This document shows, piece by piece, positions 10,182 through 21,400 of a DNA stretch of 64,000 nt. Source of the stretch: Amia ocellicauda (lineage: Eukaryota; Chordata; Actinopteri; Amiiformes; Amiidae); the NCBI RefSeq assembly GCF_036373705.1, contig NC_089856.1:1105501-1169500 (forward strand), given 5' to 3'. The translations under genes were made by a program, and so were the position numbers. Numbering within the stretch: the first letter of the stretch is position 1; each line of letters begins with the position of its first letter. The notes under the pieces are model-generated. The model ran no database searches and was not told where the DNA came from. It was given only the letters and a program-made list of their open reading frames with translations.

Positions 10182-13100
10182 CGGGTGACAAATTAAAGGA
10201 AAACCAACACAACATGGCATCAGTGTCTCAGTGAGGTGTTGGGCACCACGAGCCCCAGAACGGCTTCAATGCTCTTGGCGCAGATTGTACGAGTCTCTGG
10301 ACTCCATGAACACCATTCCTCCAAAAGATATTCCCTCATTTGGGGTTTTGATGATGGCATCTGCATTCGTTATGTTCCCCCACTCATTTATTCATTTTTC
10401 CTTTAATTTGTCACCAGTCTGTACATATATATCTTTGTATGTTTAAGTGTATTGACTTGTTTCTCTCTCTCAGAAATCCTGAACGGGGTGATCAAGAGTG
10501 TGAAGAAGGACGGAGAATGGAAGGTACCATCAGTAGAGTTTTAATGTATTTATTTGGTCCCAGTTTGCTCACACAGTGATCACCCATTGATCGAGTGGTC
10601 AGTTTGATTGACTGCCTCTGCCTCTCCCTCCCTGCCCTCCTGTCCCCGTAGGTCCTGATCGTCGATCACCCCAGCATGAGGATCCTGTCTTCCTGCTGCA
10701 AGATGTCTGACATCATGGCAGAAGGGGTCACCAGTGAGTGGGGTGGGGGTTGGAGGAGGGAGGGAGTGAGGGGGTGTTTCTGCCGGTCCTGTCGTGGTGC
10801 CGTGATGTTTTTGTGTGCGTGTGTGTTGTCGTCGTCGTCGTCGTTGTGGTGGTGATGCGTCTGTTCTTGCAGTTGTGGAGGACCTGAACAAGCGAAGGGA
10901 GCCCATCTCCAGTCTGGAGGCCATTTACCTCATCTCCCCCACGGCTCAGGTCAGCGCTGGGGCATCCCCCTCCCCCTCTCCCTCTCTCATTTAATCCCCC
11001 CTCTCTCCCTCCCTCTCTCTCCTCCTCTCCCCCAGACTCTGTGTGGTGTTAATGTGCAGTCAGTGAGGCGGTGTAGTGAAGGTGTGTCTCTATTCACCAC
11101 CCCCCCCACTCTCTCGCCCCCAGTCCATCAAGGCCCTGATAAACGACTTCAGAGAGACGACGTTCACGTACAAGGCTGCCCACGTCTTCTTCACCGACAG
11201 TGAGTCCCTGATCGGGCTCTGCTCTCTGCGGCTGCATCGAGGCCGTGTGTCTGAGCACTGCGAAGCCAAAACAGCCCGGAGTAAACCCCCCAAACGGACG
11301 CCAACAAGAGTCCTGCCCAGATCATATTCCTCCTCTGGCCTGCTTGTGGTTTGGATAAGTTGTGATGTACAGGGCCCTCCAGGTCTATTCAGAATAGGGA
11401 TGAATAGGACCAAAAAAAACACAGAAGTGTGTCCTGTCAAAATAGTCGACTGCAATCTGTGTCCCTCAGTGTCCAGTCTGACTGTGTCCTTTGTGTCCCG
11501 CAGTCTGTCCTGACGGCCTGTTCTCAGAGATCGGCAAGGCCAGGGCGTCTCGCTTCATCAAGACCCTGAAGGAGATCAACGTGGCCTTCCTGCCCAAGGA
11601 GTCGCAGGTACGACTGACCAACTGGCGTGCTGGCGTCCTGACCGATCATGCCATTGCTGGCCTGAGCGACCGCCTCACTGCCTCGTTGCCCGCCTCACTA
11701 GAGTCTCAGCCTGTGACCTTTGTCCGACCCTCTGTGTGTCCGTCCCTTGGTCTGAACACGTGTGTGACCCTCGGTGTGCCGGTCCCTCGCTCTGACCCTC
11801 TGTGTGTCCATCCCTCAGGTGTACTCCCTGGACAACCCCTCCTCGTTCTACACGCTGTTCAGCCCCCATCGCACCGCAGACAAGAACACCCTGATGGAGA
11901 ACATGGCCGAGCAGATCGCCACACTGTGCGACACGCTGAAGGAGTACCCCGCCGTGCGATACCGCAAGTAAGCCCCGCCCAGTACGGCCCAGCAGTGCCA
12001 TTTGATTGTTTTGCCTTTAGAATGTTTTTTGTTCCTCTCTCTCTGTGTCTCTCCCCTTCTCTCCGTCTTCCTTTCCCCTGTCACATGGTGTGTGTGCGAG
12101 ACAGTGAGCGTGGTCTATGTTTTTGCACGCTGTGTGATGTTTCCCTGCCTGTCTTCCCCAAGGGGCCCGGAGGACAACGCTCTGCTCGCTGGGATGGTGC
12201 TGGACCGGCTCAATGCTCACAAGGCTGACAACCCCAGCATGGGAGAGGTGAGCCCCACTCCGCCCTGCCCCGCACAGGACTCGGCTTTCCTTTCTTTCTT
12301 TTCTTCTTCCCTCCTTAAAGTGGCTGCTGTGCCTCGCTCTCCCTGCTCCTCACAAGCCCTGTAAAGGCGTCGGCGAAGAAAAAATATATATATCCAGGGC
12401 ACAGAGGTCAGAAGGGTCAGTCCGTGGCATTGCGGCAGAATCTCTGACCACTTCCTGTTTCTGTCACGCTCTGCAAAGACTTGGGTTTTCCTCGCTTGTG
12501 TTTGTTTTCATTTTCTCTCTCCTCTGTTTTTCAGTCTCCTCCTCTGCTCTCCTCGCTTGCTGCCGCCCAGTCTCTCCGGCTGTGCTGGCGGCCGCGCTGC
12601 AGGCACGTATTCTTCTGCTTCTTTTCCTCCTCCTCCTCCTCCTCCTCCTCTGTAGCGTCGTGCTAGATCGCACCAGTGTCAGTCAGTCAGTCAGTCGAGC
12701 TCCAGACATTGCGAGACACAGGTGAAGGAGAAGGGAACTGGCGCTCTGGACAGACGAGTTTGTCGGGCCGCAGACGAGCAGGCCTGGATGGGGGACAGAA
12801 TTAAATGCAGTATGACTGGGTTCAGTTGTGCTTGTCTGTGTGTCAGTCTGTCGGCATCACTGTGTCTGTAAAAGTCACACTGTGATCACTGTTGAGCTGT
12901 TGTGCAGCTGCGGTCTAAGCTTTAACCCTCCGCTGTGAGTCTCGGGCTCTGTCCTGCCCTGGGGGTGTGTGTGATGAAATCTGGTTATTCCAGTTCCCTG
13001 AATTCCTGAAATACTGTGGCCCTGCCCAGTGAATGAACAGACCAATAAAGGAGTAAATCAAATAATAAAGGAAAAGCGTGACTTCAGTAATGTCTGTTTT

Positions 13101-13798
13101 TGCATGTATTCATTTTTGTAATTGTGGTTTTTCCTCGCTGGATCACCTGCCAATCAGCCAACTGGTTTTCTTTCTCTCGCGCGTGTGTCTGTCTCGTGTG
13201 TCAGGGGGCAGACAAGGCCCGCTCCCAGCTGCTGATAGTGGACAGAGGTTACGACCCCGTGTCGCCCATCCTGCATGAGCTGACCTTCCAGGCCATGGTG
13301 TACGACCTGCTGGACATCGAGCATGACATTTACAAGTGAGTCCTGCCGACACACTGACTGTCTGACACACTGACTGACTAAATTACTTCTCTGTGCATCT
13401 ATGTCTGTCTGTCTGCTCGGGTCCACAGGTATGAGACGACTGGTCTGGGTGACAGTCGGGAGAAGGAGGTCCTGCTGGACGAGGACGATGACCTGTGGGT
13501 GCAGCTCCGCCACATGCACATTGCCGATGTCACCAAGTATGCCCGCCCCCGCCCGCCTGAGCCAACAGGCCCACTGACATGCAAAAATAAAGGAAATTAA
13601 AGTAAAACAGCCTCCAATGCCGATGTGACTGTCCTGTCTGTCTGTCTGTCTGTCTGCAGGAAAGTGACCGAGCTGCTAAAGACTTTCTGCGAGAGCAAGA
13701 GGATGTGCACAGACAAGGCGAGTCTCTGGACACTGTGTGCCACCTTACACACACTTGCACACAGACACAGGCTGGACACACACAGACGCACACAGACC

Positions 13799-13830
<32 letters not shown>

Positions 13831-16154
13831 GTTAGTGACGATGGCTGCTGTCTTCTGGTTCCCAGGCCAACATCAAAGACCTGTCACAGATGCTGAAGAA
13901 GATGCCCCAGTACCAGAAGGAGCTGAGCATTGTGGGTAGCCTCTGCCTCCCTCCCCCTGTTGTGTGTGTGTGTGTGTGTGCTGCAGCGACACCTCTAGGC
14001 CAGAAGTAGAGAGACGCGTGTGAAGACCTTTTAAAATAACTCCATGAGAGGGTGTGGTGTGTGCAGGGTCTGACATAATGCAGCAGCAGCAGGTGACTGT
14101 CCCCTACCCCTGACCCTGGCTCTCTCTGTTGTAGTACTCCACACACCTGCACCTGGCGGAGGCCTGCATGAAGCGCTTCAGGACGTCCCTGGACAAGCTG
14201 TGTGAGGTGGAGCAGGTCAGGGTCCTGTCCTCAGCCGCGTCTGGCCTACGTGTAGTTGTGTGTTTGTGATTGCGTGTGCATCTGTCTCCTGTGTGAGTCT
14301 GTGCGTCGGTACCCTCTGTATGTGTGTGTGTGTGTGTGTGTGACCGTGGCTGCCTCCTCCCTGCAGGACCTGGCGATGGGCACGGACGCGGAGGGGGAGC
14401 CCATCAAAGACCCCATGAAGAGCATTGTTCCGGTGCTGCTGAACACCGAGGTGCAGCCGCTGGACAAGATCCGCATCATCCTGCTCTACATCTTCCACAA
14501 GAAGAAGGGTACGGCACACTCGCACACACACACTCACACATGCATGCACACTACATACACCACTCTGCAAGTTCCGCATCATCCTGCTCTACATATTCCA
14601 CTAGAGGAAGGGTATGGCGCGCGCACACACACACACACACACACACAGAGACACAACTCCACAGTGTCCCGCTCTGTGTCTCAGGGGTCGGGGAGGAGAG
14701 CCTGACCAAGCTGATCCAGCACGCCAACATCCAGCAGGACAGCAACATCATCCACAACCTGCAGCGGCTTGGCTGCCCCATCATCGCTGGGGTGAGAGGA
14801 CGGGGGGCTGTGTGTGTGGGGGGCTGTGTGTGTGGGGGGCTGTGTGTGTGGGGGGCTGTGTGTGTGGGGGGCTGTGTGTGTGGGGGGGCTGTGTGTGTGG
14901 GGGGCCTCTGTTTGTTGACCGAGCGTGTGTTTCAGGGCACCAACACCGGGAGTGCCATACCTGACAGGAAGGAGCGGACAGAGAGCACCTACCAGCTGTC
15001 CCGCTGGACACCTGTCATCAAGGATGTCATGGAGGTGAGAGGGTAAAGGTCAGGGGCCAGGACATGCACCCACACAAGGGCACTATGTGTTTAGCATGGT
15101 CTCAGCCCTGGTCCCGAGAGACAGGCACTTACCTGAAGCACTGATTTCTAACCCTGTGTTGTGTGTTGTGTTGGTCTCTGTGAGCAGAACGCCATAGAGG
15201 ACAAGCTGGACAAGAAGGCGTGGCCCTTCATCTCTGACCCCGCTCCCATCCCCACCACCCAGACTGCAGTCAGGTACAGCCATGAGTGCCCTGCCTGCCT
15301 GTGTCTGTCTGTATCGCTCCATCTCTTTGTCTCTCTTTCCCTCTCCTTTCTTTCTCTCTCTCTCTCCCCCAGTCAATTTTTAATTTCAATTTCAGTTTCT
15401 GTTTCTGTCTTGCTCTGAACATTATAAATGAATGATTTTTGCAAATAGTCATATCCCTCTCTCTTGCTCTCTCCTTCACCCTCTGACAGTAGTGCCCGGT
15501 TCGGCCACTGGCATAAGAGCAAGTCCCCGGCGGAGAGCCGCTCGGGGCCGCGGCTCCTGGTCTTCATGCTGGGGGGGGTGGCGCACTCGGAGATGCGCTC
15601 GGCCTATGAGGTGACGCGCGCCCTGGACGGCAAGTGGGAGGTGGTCATCGGTGAGTGCGGGGCGCGGGGACACGGTCTTCCCTGGGGCCGACCCGTGGGC
15701 CCACCCCACCGGATTCCACCGGCTTGCGATTCCCGCGGTGCCGGGATGTCCGTGTTGACGGCGGCACCTCTTTCTGTGGGTCGTGCAGAAAGATATATAA
15801 AGATATAAAGATCTATATAAACAAAATAACCGCCAGTTTTTTCTAAGACTGAGACTTTCCCTGTCCTTTTCTTTGGATTTGGTTTAGTGGTTTAGTAGTT
15901 GGTTATTCTGTAGTGTGTAAACAAACAGACACGGCGTGTGGCGGGAACATGTGCTTCCTGTGTTTCAGGGCGTGTGCCGGTGCTGTCGGTGATTCTGATG
16001 GGCAAAACGTGATAAAAGTGTCTTTTTTACCGTGATGGCTTAACCATGTGTCTCGTGTCTCCTCTCTCCTCTCCTCCCCACAGGCTCCACCCACATCCTC
16101 ACCCCCCGCAGCTTCCTGAGCGACCTCAAACAGCTGGACCAGCCGCCCCAGTAG
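8018..16154 (+). CDS. STXBP2: STXBP2 (Munc18-2), Sec1/Munc18 syntaxin-binding protein
   Basis: This cytosolic SM protein clasps syntaxins and templates SNARE assembly during exocytosis, notably of granules in blood and epithelial cells. Exons: 8018-8054, 10474-10523, 10652-10733, 10873-10949, 11124-11199, 11504-11607, 11819-11967, 12163-12247, 13205-13335, 13429-13536, 13660-13717, 13866-13931, 14135-14215, 14367-14508, 14685-14791, 14936-15034, 15188-15273, 15490-15650 and 16084-16154. All phases close, giving 589 residues (588 with the second acceptor of exon 18); human has 593. The start [12 protein letters not shown] matches STXBP2. Other hallmarks are [28 protein letters not shown] (about 332-339, domain 3a), [21 protein letters not shown] sequence and ARFGHWHK. 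Exon 11 has a GC donor. Residue 341 is Ile where relatives have Lys. The ATG context is good (AAG before ATGG). Confidence 0.97.
8396..8467. repeat. (TG)n microsatellite, STXBP2 intron 1
   Basis: An uninterrupted TG dinucleotide run of about 72 bases. The rest of intron 1 (8055-10473), apart from the Tc1 remnant near its end, shows no recognised feature. Confidence 0.97.
10144..10176. repeat. (AT)n microsatellite
   Basis: An AT run adjoins the left end of the short Tc1-like remnant. Such runs can form when TA-targeting transposons insert into or expand TA-rich sequence. Confidence 0.9.
10178..10421 (-). mobile_element. Tc1-like family A copy 3, 244-bp deletion derivative
   Basis: Both termini of family A are present (CAGACGGGTGACAAATTAAA at left, TTTAATTTGTCACCAGTCTG at right). 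Between them is only the reverse complement of the family's 3' segment, joined to its 5' terminus. The element is therefore inverted relative to copies 1 and 2 and about 600 bp shorter. It is a MITE-sized derivative in STXBP2 intron 1, ending about 50 bases before exon 2. Confidence 0.88.
13802..13830. repeat. (ATG)n microsatellite, STXBP2 intron 11
   Basis: About nine ATG trinucleotide units lie shortly before the exon 12 acceptor at 13865. Confidence 0.9.
14568..14616 (+). pseudogene. Decayed duplicate of the 3' end of STXBP2 exon 14
   Basis: Bases from about 14572 repeat the end of exon 14 (CCGCATCATCCTGCTCTACA, original at 14471-14490), including a donor-like GGTATGG and the CA-rich intron start. 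They lie about 102 bp downstream. The copy carries TAG where the original reads AAG within the HKKK codons, so using it would truncate the protein. It is a tandem partial exon duplication now decaying in intron 14. Confidence 0.85.
14805..14905. repeat. G-rich minisatellite, STXBP2 intron 15
   Basis: About six copies of a 16-17 bp unit, GGGGGGCTGTGTGTGT, end shortly before the exon 16 acceptor at 14935. Each unit has a run of six or seven G, so the sense strand could fold as a G-quadruplex. Confidence 0.92.
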
Positions 16155-16167
16155 TGCGCCAGAGACA

Positions 16168-16169
16168 CC

Positions 16170-16210
<41 letters not shown>
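16168..16210. repeat. (CA)n microsatellite in STXBP2 3' UTR
   Basis: The CA run begins 14 bases after the STXBP2 stop codon at 16152-16154. Confidence 0.95.
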
Positions 16211-16214
<4 letters not shown>

Positions 16215-18116
16215 AAAGAGAGACATAGAGACAGAGAGACCACTTTCCCTACCGACACCTCTGAGTAGACCTTGACCGTCTTCCTCCGGTGCATCTCACT
16301 GCCTGAATGCCCCCACAGTGACCAGGCCCCAGACACGCCGATCCGGTGTCCTAAGCACAGTGAAGGCAGTTTGGGCCCCACAGGACCTCACTGCCGCCGT
16401 GCGTTACAGCCACAGCAAGAGTGTCCCGCCCTGGGAATGGACGCCAGGCCTCGGCGCAGTGCCAGAGCTACGCTTGGCTTGCCCGCCGGTGCCCAATTGC
16501 GACTGCAGGGTCACGCCAGCTGTTACGGGGGGATGCTGTGAAGGCAGTCTTGGCACAAGGCCGGGTTCTGGGCACGTTTCTGATCCAAAGCTTTGGGAGA
16601 TGTGAAACAAGGGGTGACGTCTCTACTGGTGTCCCCTAAACAGGCCTGTCCTCCGGGTGAATCCGCAGTTAAAACAGGGATCCATTCTCAGTTTTCTTTT
16701 TGCCCATTTGCCTGCGGCCAGCTCCCCCCCACCCGATCGCTAGTCACAGAGCCGGGCCTGGTCACATTTCGGGGGTTATGATTGTTGATTTGTTGATTGT
16801 CAACTGAAATACGGTTTAAGCAAACTGAGTCATGCAGTAGAGAATCGTTTTCTTAATTAACAGTAAGTGCCTTCAGACCTGGGTCAGCGTCTTGATTTCT
16901 GGCCCGGGCCAGTTTCTCTTCCCCTCGTCGCCTCGCTGGTCTCCTTCTCTCTCCGTCTCCCTCTCTCTCTGGGTTTAAGAAGAAGTAAACACATAAATAA
17001 GTGCCTCCCATCTCAAATCCCTGCCCGTTCCTCCCGATTCGCTTCCCTGGCCGCTCTGCTGCCGGTTCTGTGAGGGACCGAGGGCGTGAGGTGCGTCGGG
17101 AGGCGGGGAGCGGGCGTTAAACTGTGTGCTTGTTAATTAACATCACTCGTCTCGCTGGGAGCCTCCGTGTGCCTTGTCTCGGCTTCTTGACCTCCCGAGG
17201 GCTTTTTCCGCCCGAAACTGGATATCGATTGTATTGTTGCCTGAAACAGCGCTTGCCTCCTTTCTGTCCTGTGGTCTGTTGTTCAGCAGCGCTCCTGTCC
17301 TGCTGTGAGAACTGAATGCCAGGTTCAGTCGGTCTCTTGGCTTCTTTATGCTCCTGCCGAACCTTTGGTGTATATATTTATTTTGAGATTGACCAATCAA
17401 ATTGAAATAAAATTATCTATATAGATAAATATATTTAAGTGTGTATTCAAGTGTGGGCCGACAGGAGGGGGATCTGTGAAGCTCGTTTGTTTCAGTTCAG
17501 TTTTTTAATGTTCTATGTCTGTGTAACTGAGTGTGTGAAGGAGGGCCCTGTAGTTTCTAAGGCCGGTCTGTCTTCTAAGCCCTTCCGGGTTGTGTGCGGG
17601 ATCCCGAAGAGGCCTGGCTCTCTCACTCCCTCCCAAGGGACCCCCCAGCACCACACCCTCGCTCTCCTCCTTCATCTCTCCTCTGCAGGATGCGTGTTGT
17701 GTTCAGGAGGTGTGTGTGTACCCGGTTCACTGCCGAATCAACTCGCTGTCTGCTTAAGAGCTGTGGAGAGACTGTAATCGTATATACGTTAAATTTTTCT
17801 TTATTTTGTGGGTGAGGGGGGCGAGTCTTACAGGTTAACCCCCCAGCAGGATGAGCAGATCCATAATGCTGAGGGTTTCAGGAGCGTGTGAGAATCGCAC
17901 ACTCGCCCACTTTCAATCCGGTGTGTTTATGACCACGTTTGAAGAAGAAGAAGAAGAAGAAGAAGAGACTCGACCCTGAAATCCTCTTGACAGTTGTTTT
18001 AAATGTCATGCTGTGTTTGTGATTTTCTGAATCTGTGCTTTGGTTGTGGGTTTTTTATGTGTATTATTGTTGTATCTCAGTCACTTTAGACCTTGCCAAA
18101 TAAATGTATTCATCTT

Positions 18117-18122
18117 AATAAA
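18117..18122 (+). terminator. Distal candidate polyadenylation signal of STXBP2
   Basis: AATAAA is followed by a T-rich stretch. A second AATAAA lies 18 bases upstream. An earlier signal at 17406 may give a shorter 3' UTR. Confidence 0.5.
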
Positions 18123-18329
18123 GCAACTCGGATGCTTTGTCTTTTTTCTCCAGATAATGTCATTCACATTTAAGAATTAATATTCTCTAAAGAAGAATAC
18201 TTAATTTGTATGTTTATATATACACTGTGTATATGCATTTATATGTGTGTGTGGTTTTATTTATTTATTTTGAATAACTTTGTTGCGCGAAATGTCGAGG
18301 TGGGCGGGCTTACTAGAAACAACACGCCG

Positions 18330-18487
18330 TTATTGGCCACTAGATCACGTCACGCTGGCTTGTCCAATCAGAGCCGTGGCGGCGCAGGGCGGGGATTGTA
18401 GTCGTCGTCCGCACGTTGAGGAAGTTTCGGATACGGTTTCTTTGAAATAAATAAACATCTCGACATCGCTGTGTTTCCTATCCGGAG
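18330..18487 (+). promoter_or_regulatory. XAB2 promoter
   Basis: Within 160 bases of the start codon are ACGTCACGCTGGC (18347-18359, shared with the STXBP2 promoter), CCAAT (18364-18368), a GC box GGGCGGGG (18387-18394) and GATTGTAGTC, close to the reverse of a ZNF143 core. There is no TATA box. This is a typical housekeeping promoter layout. Confidence 0.6.
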
Positions 18488-21400
18488 ATGCCTTCGCTAA
18501 CGGACAGGCGGGAGGTCATGTTCGTGAGTATTGAGTAACTGCGCGGTACACAGACCAGGTCGGGCGGGTGGCGTGGCTTCAAGAGTCGCGTCTTTCTTAG
18601 GCCTCGCCAGAGCCTCGGACTACAGGTAGTGGGTCTGCGGCGAGAGGGAGCGCCATCGTGGGCGGCGGGTTTAGGGATGAGCCGCTATTGTCACAGGGTT
18701 AAGCGTTGGTTTTCGAGGAACGGGGAGGTGGACATCTGGTCTGAACGTGAACCTGAACTTCTCAAATCCGCGTAAGAAAGCGAGTAGACACGTAATAGAG
18801 ATGAGGGCTGATCTTTGTGGCGCTGCAGCGGAAGCGCTCGGCTGGGGAGGTTTGAGCATGTGCAGTAAAACACACGTCTTTGTTTATTTAGGAGAGAGGG
18901 TGATCTTGTGTCATTTACTTAAAATAATAATGAAAACCCGGGACTGCGCTGGGTAAAAGCTATACATTTCTGATCGCTGTAAAAGAAGTGAGCTCTGTCC
19001 TCCTTGGAGCTGTCCTGACCTGTGTGTGTGTCTGTGTGTCTCTGTGTGTCACTGTGTGTGTCACTGTGTGTGTGTCTGTGTGTGTGTGTCACTGTGTGTG
19101 TGTATGTCTGTGTGTCACTGTGTGTCTCTGTGTCTGTGTGTGTGTGTCTGTGTGTGTGTGTGGTTGTGCCCCACTGGCAGGAGGAGGATGACCTGCCCTA
19201 CGAGGAGGAGATCATCCGCAACCCATACTCGGTCAAGTGCTGGATGCGCTACATTGAGTACAAGCAGAATGGCCCGAAGAGCGTCCTGAACATGGTGTAC
19301 GAGAGGGCGCTGAAGGAGCTGCCCGGCAGGTCAGTGTCACTGTCCAGTACTAGGAACTAGGTATGGACTGGACTGGGCTGGGCTGGACTGGAGCAGGGTG
19401 ACTGACTGGACTGGACTGCAGCGACACTGTCCTCTCCGCAGGCTCTGTGTTTGACATGTTGCCGTGTCTCCGCAGTTACAAGCTGTGGTACAACTACCTG
19501 AGAGAGCGCCGGAAGCAGGTGAAGGGGAAGTGCATCACTGAGTCCGCCTTCGAGGAGGTCAATAACTGTCACGAGCGGGCGCTGGTGTTCATGCACAAGG
19601 TACACTGTCAATCAATCAATCAGTGGATCGATCGATCAGTGGATCAGGAAACCAATCTCTCCAGGACTCGGCAGGATGCTTTATTATTATGATCGTGAGT
19701 CAGTCTTCGTTGTTCATAGCTCTCTTCTCCTTTTCCTCTGTCACCCTCCTCTACTCCCCCTCTTCTGTCCTAGATGCCGCGGATCTGGCTGGACTACTGC
19801 CAGTTCCTTGTGGATCAGTGCCGGATCACGCGGAGCCGCCGCACCTTCGACCGGGCTCTGAGGGCCCTGCCGGTCACGCAGCACCCACGCGTGTGGCCCC
19901 TGTACCTGCGCTTCGTCCGCCGCCACCCGCTTCCAGAGACGGCTGTGCGCGCCTACCGTCGCTACCTCAAGGTGCCACACGCCGCCGCCACCACACGCCC
20001 CACGGCACGGCTTGCCCTGAAACGCTCATCCATTGCTCACTGGGGCCCACTCAAACCCCCTCCACCTCCATCTCTCTCTCTCTCACACAAACATTAGCTC
20101 ACACACGCACTCACCATCTCATCTCATTACTCACTCTCTCACTCTCTCCTACTCAGTCATGCGCTCTCCCTCTCTCTCCCCACGCAGCTCTGTCCGGAGA
20201 ATGCGGAGGAGTACATCGAGTACCTGCGCTCCATGGGTCGCCTGGACGAGGCGGCCGTGCGTCTGGCTGCCATCGTCAACAACGAGAGCTTCGTCTCCAA
20301 GGAGGGCAAGTCCAACTACCAGGTGAGAGCGCTGTGGTGTGCGTGTGTAGTTTTGTGAGACCTCCGCACATGTCCAGGCAAGTACAGTCTGTTAATGCGC
20401 CAAATTCGTTTCGTGGATGAGGAGATGAATTGTAAACACTTTCGCCTGTCACCACATATTGTGCATATTCTGCAGCGCCTACAGCCAGACATCGTACACC
20501 AGTCGCCCCAGCACTGCGATTAGTCACGTCACGGTTCTCAATCTCCTGCTCAACCATTCAGTGGCCTGACGCGCTGTTGAGATTTTGGAGCAGTGGCGTT
20601 GGCTCCTCTGCCTACAAACCCCTACTCTGCGTCGCTACACAAAGAAGCATACGCAGACCTACGCAGAAGTGTAAATCGGGCTTGATGCTATACAATATGT
20701 GCTTTTCAAGCACATGAAAGACTGCAGAGGTAGAGATCGCGCCTTGAACTTGATCTGTGTTTATGCAGCTAAAACGCAGTAAGAAGGGATATGCACAGTG
20801 TATTCAGGAGTCATTCAAATTAAATCAGTCTCTGCGCGTCCAGTGAAATTATAAAGGCGGATCACACAAGATATCACGAGTACAGTATCTGCGCTCAAAC
20901 TGCAGGGTTACAGCCGCTAAAGGGAAACAACAGTCGAGCTCTGCATTCAAACTGGATTCGTAAGGAAACTGAAGGTTTTCGGTTTCATTTCCAAGCAATG
21001 CTTTTACAAGGGCAGTGTGAGCCGTTCACAATATCACTTGTGAGCAAAACATCCGTTTGCTGATTATAATTGAGTGTTTTTTTTATATACATTTATATAT
21101 ATATATATATCAACGTTCAGCGTTGTTATACTGTAATATCAAAGACCATTACTTATTTTAATAAGTGCCTGATTAATCAACTAATGCCCATTGAATAACA
21201 AATCAAATATTTTGATCGACTTTTTAAGCCCTGGTATGGGTGTGCGTGTGTATTCTGTATCCGTGTCTGTGTTTTTGTACACATTTAACTTTCTCGTGGG
21301 GAACACCACACAGTTAAATGTATTTTTCTGTACTCTGTGAATTTGTGTCCAGTCCGGAGGCCCAGCGCAGCTCTGACTGGTAACGGTGCCCCTCAATAAC

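Larger units (their letters stand above)
16155..18140 (+). other. STXBP2 3' UTR and following spacer
   Basis: No second gene is visible here. AATAAA hexamers occur at 17406-17411, 18099-18104 and 18117-18122, so the transcript could end near 17430 or near 18140. A (GAA)n run lies at about 17940-17966. Several open frames occur but none resembles a known protein. Confidence 0.55.
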
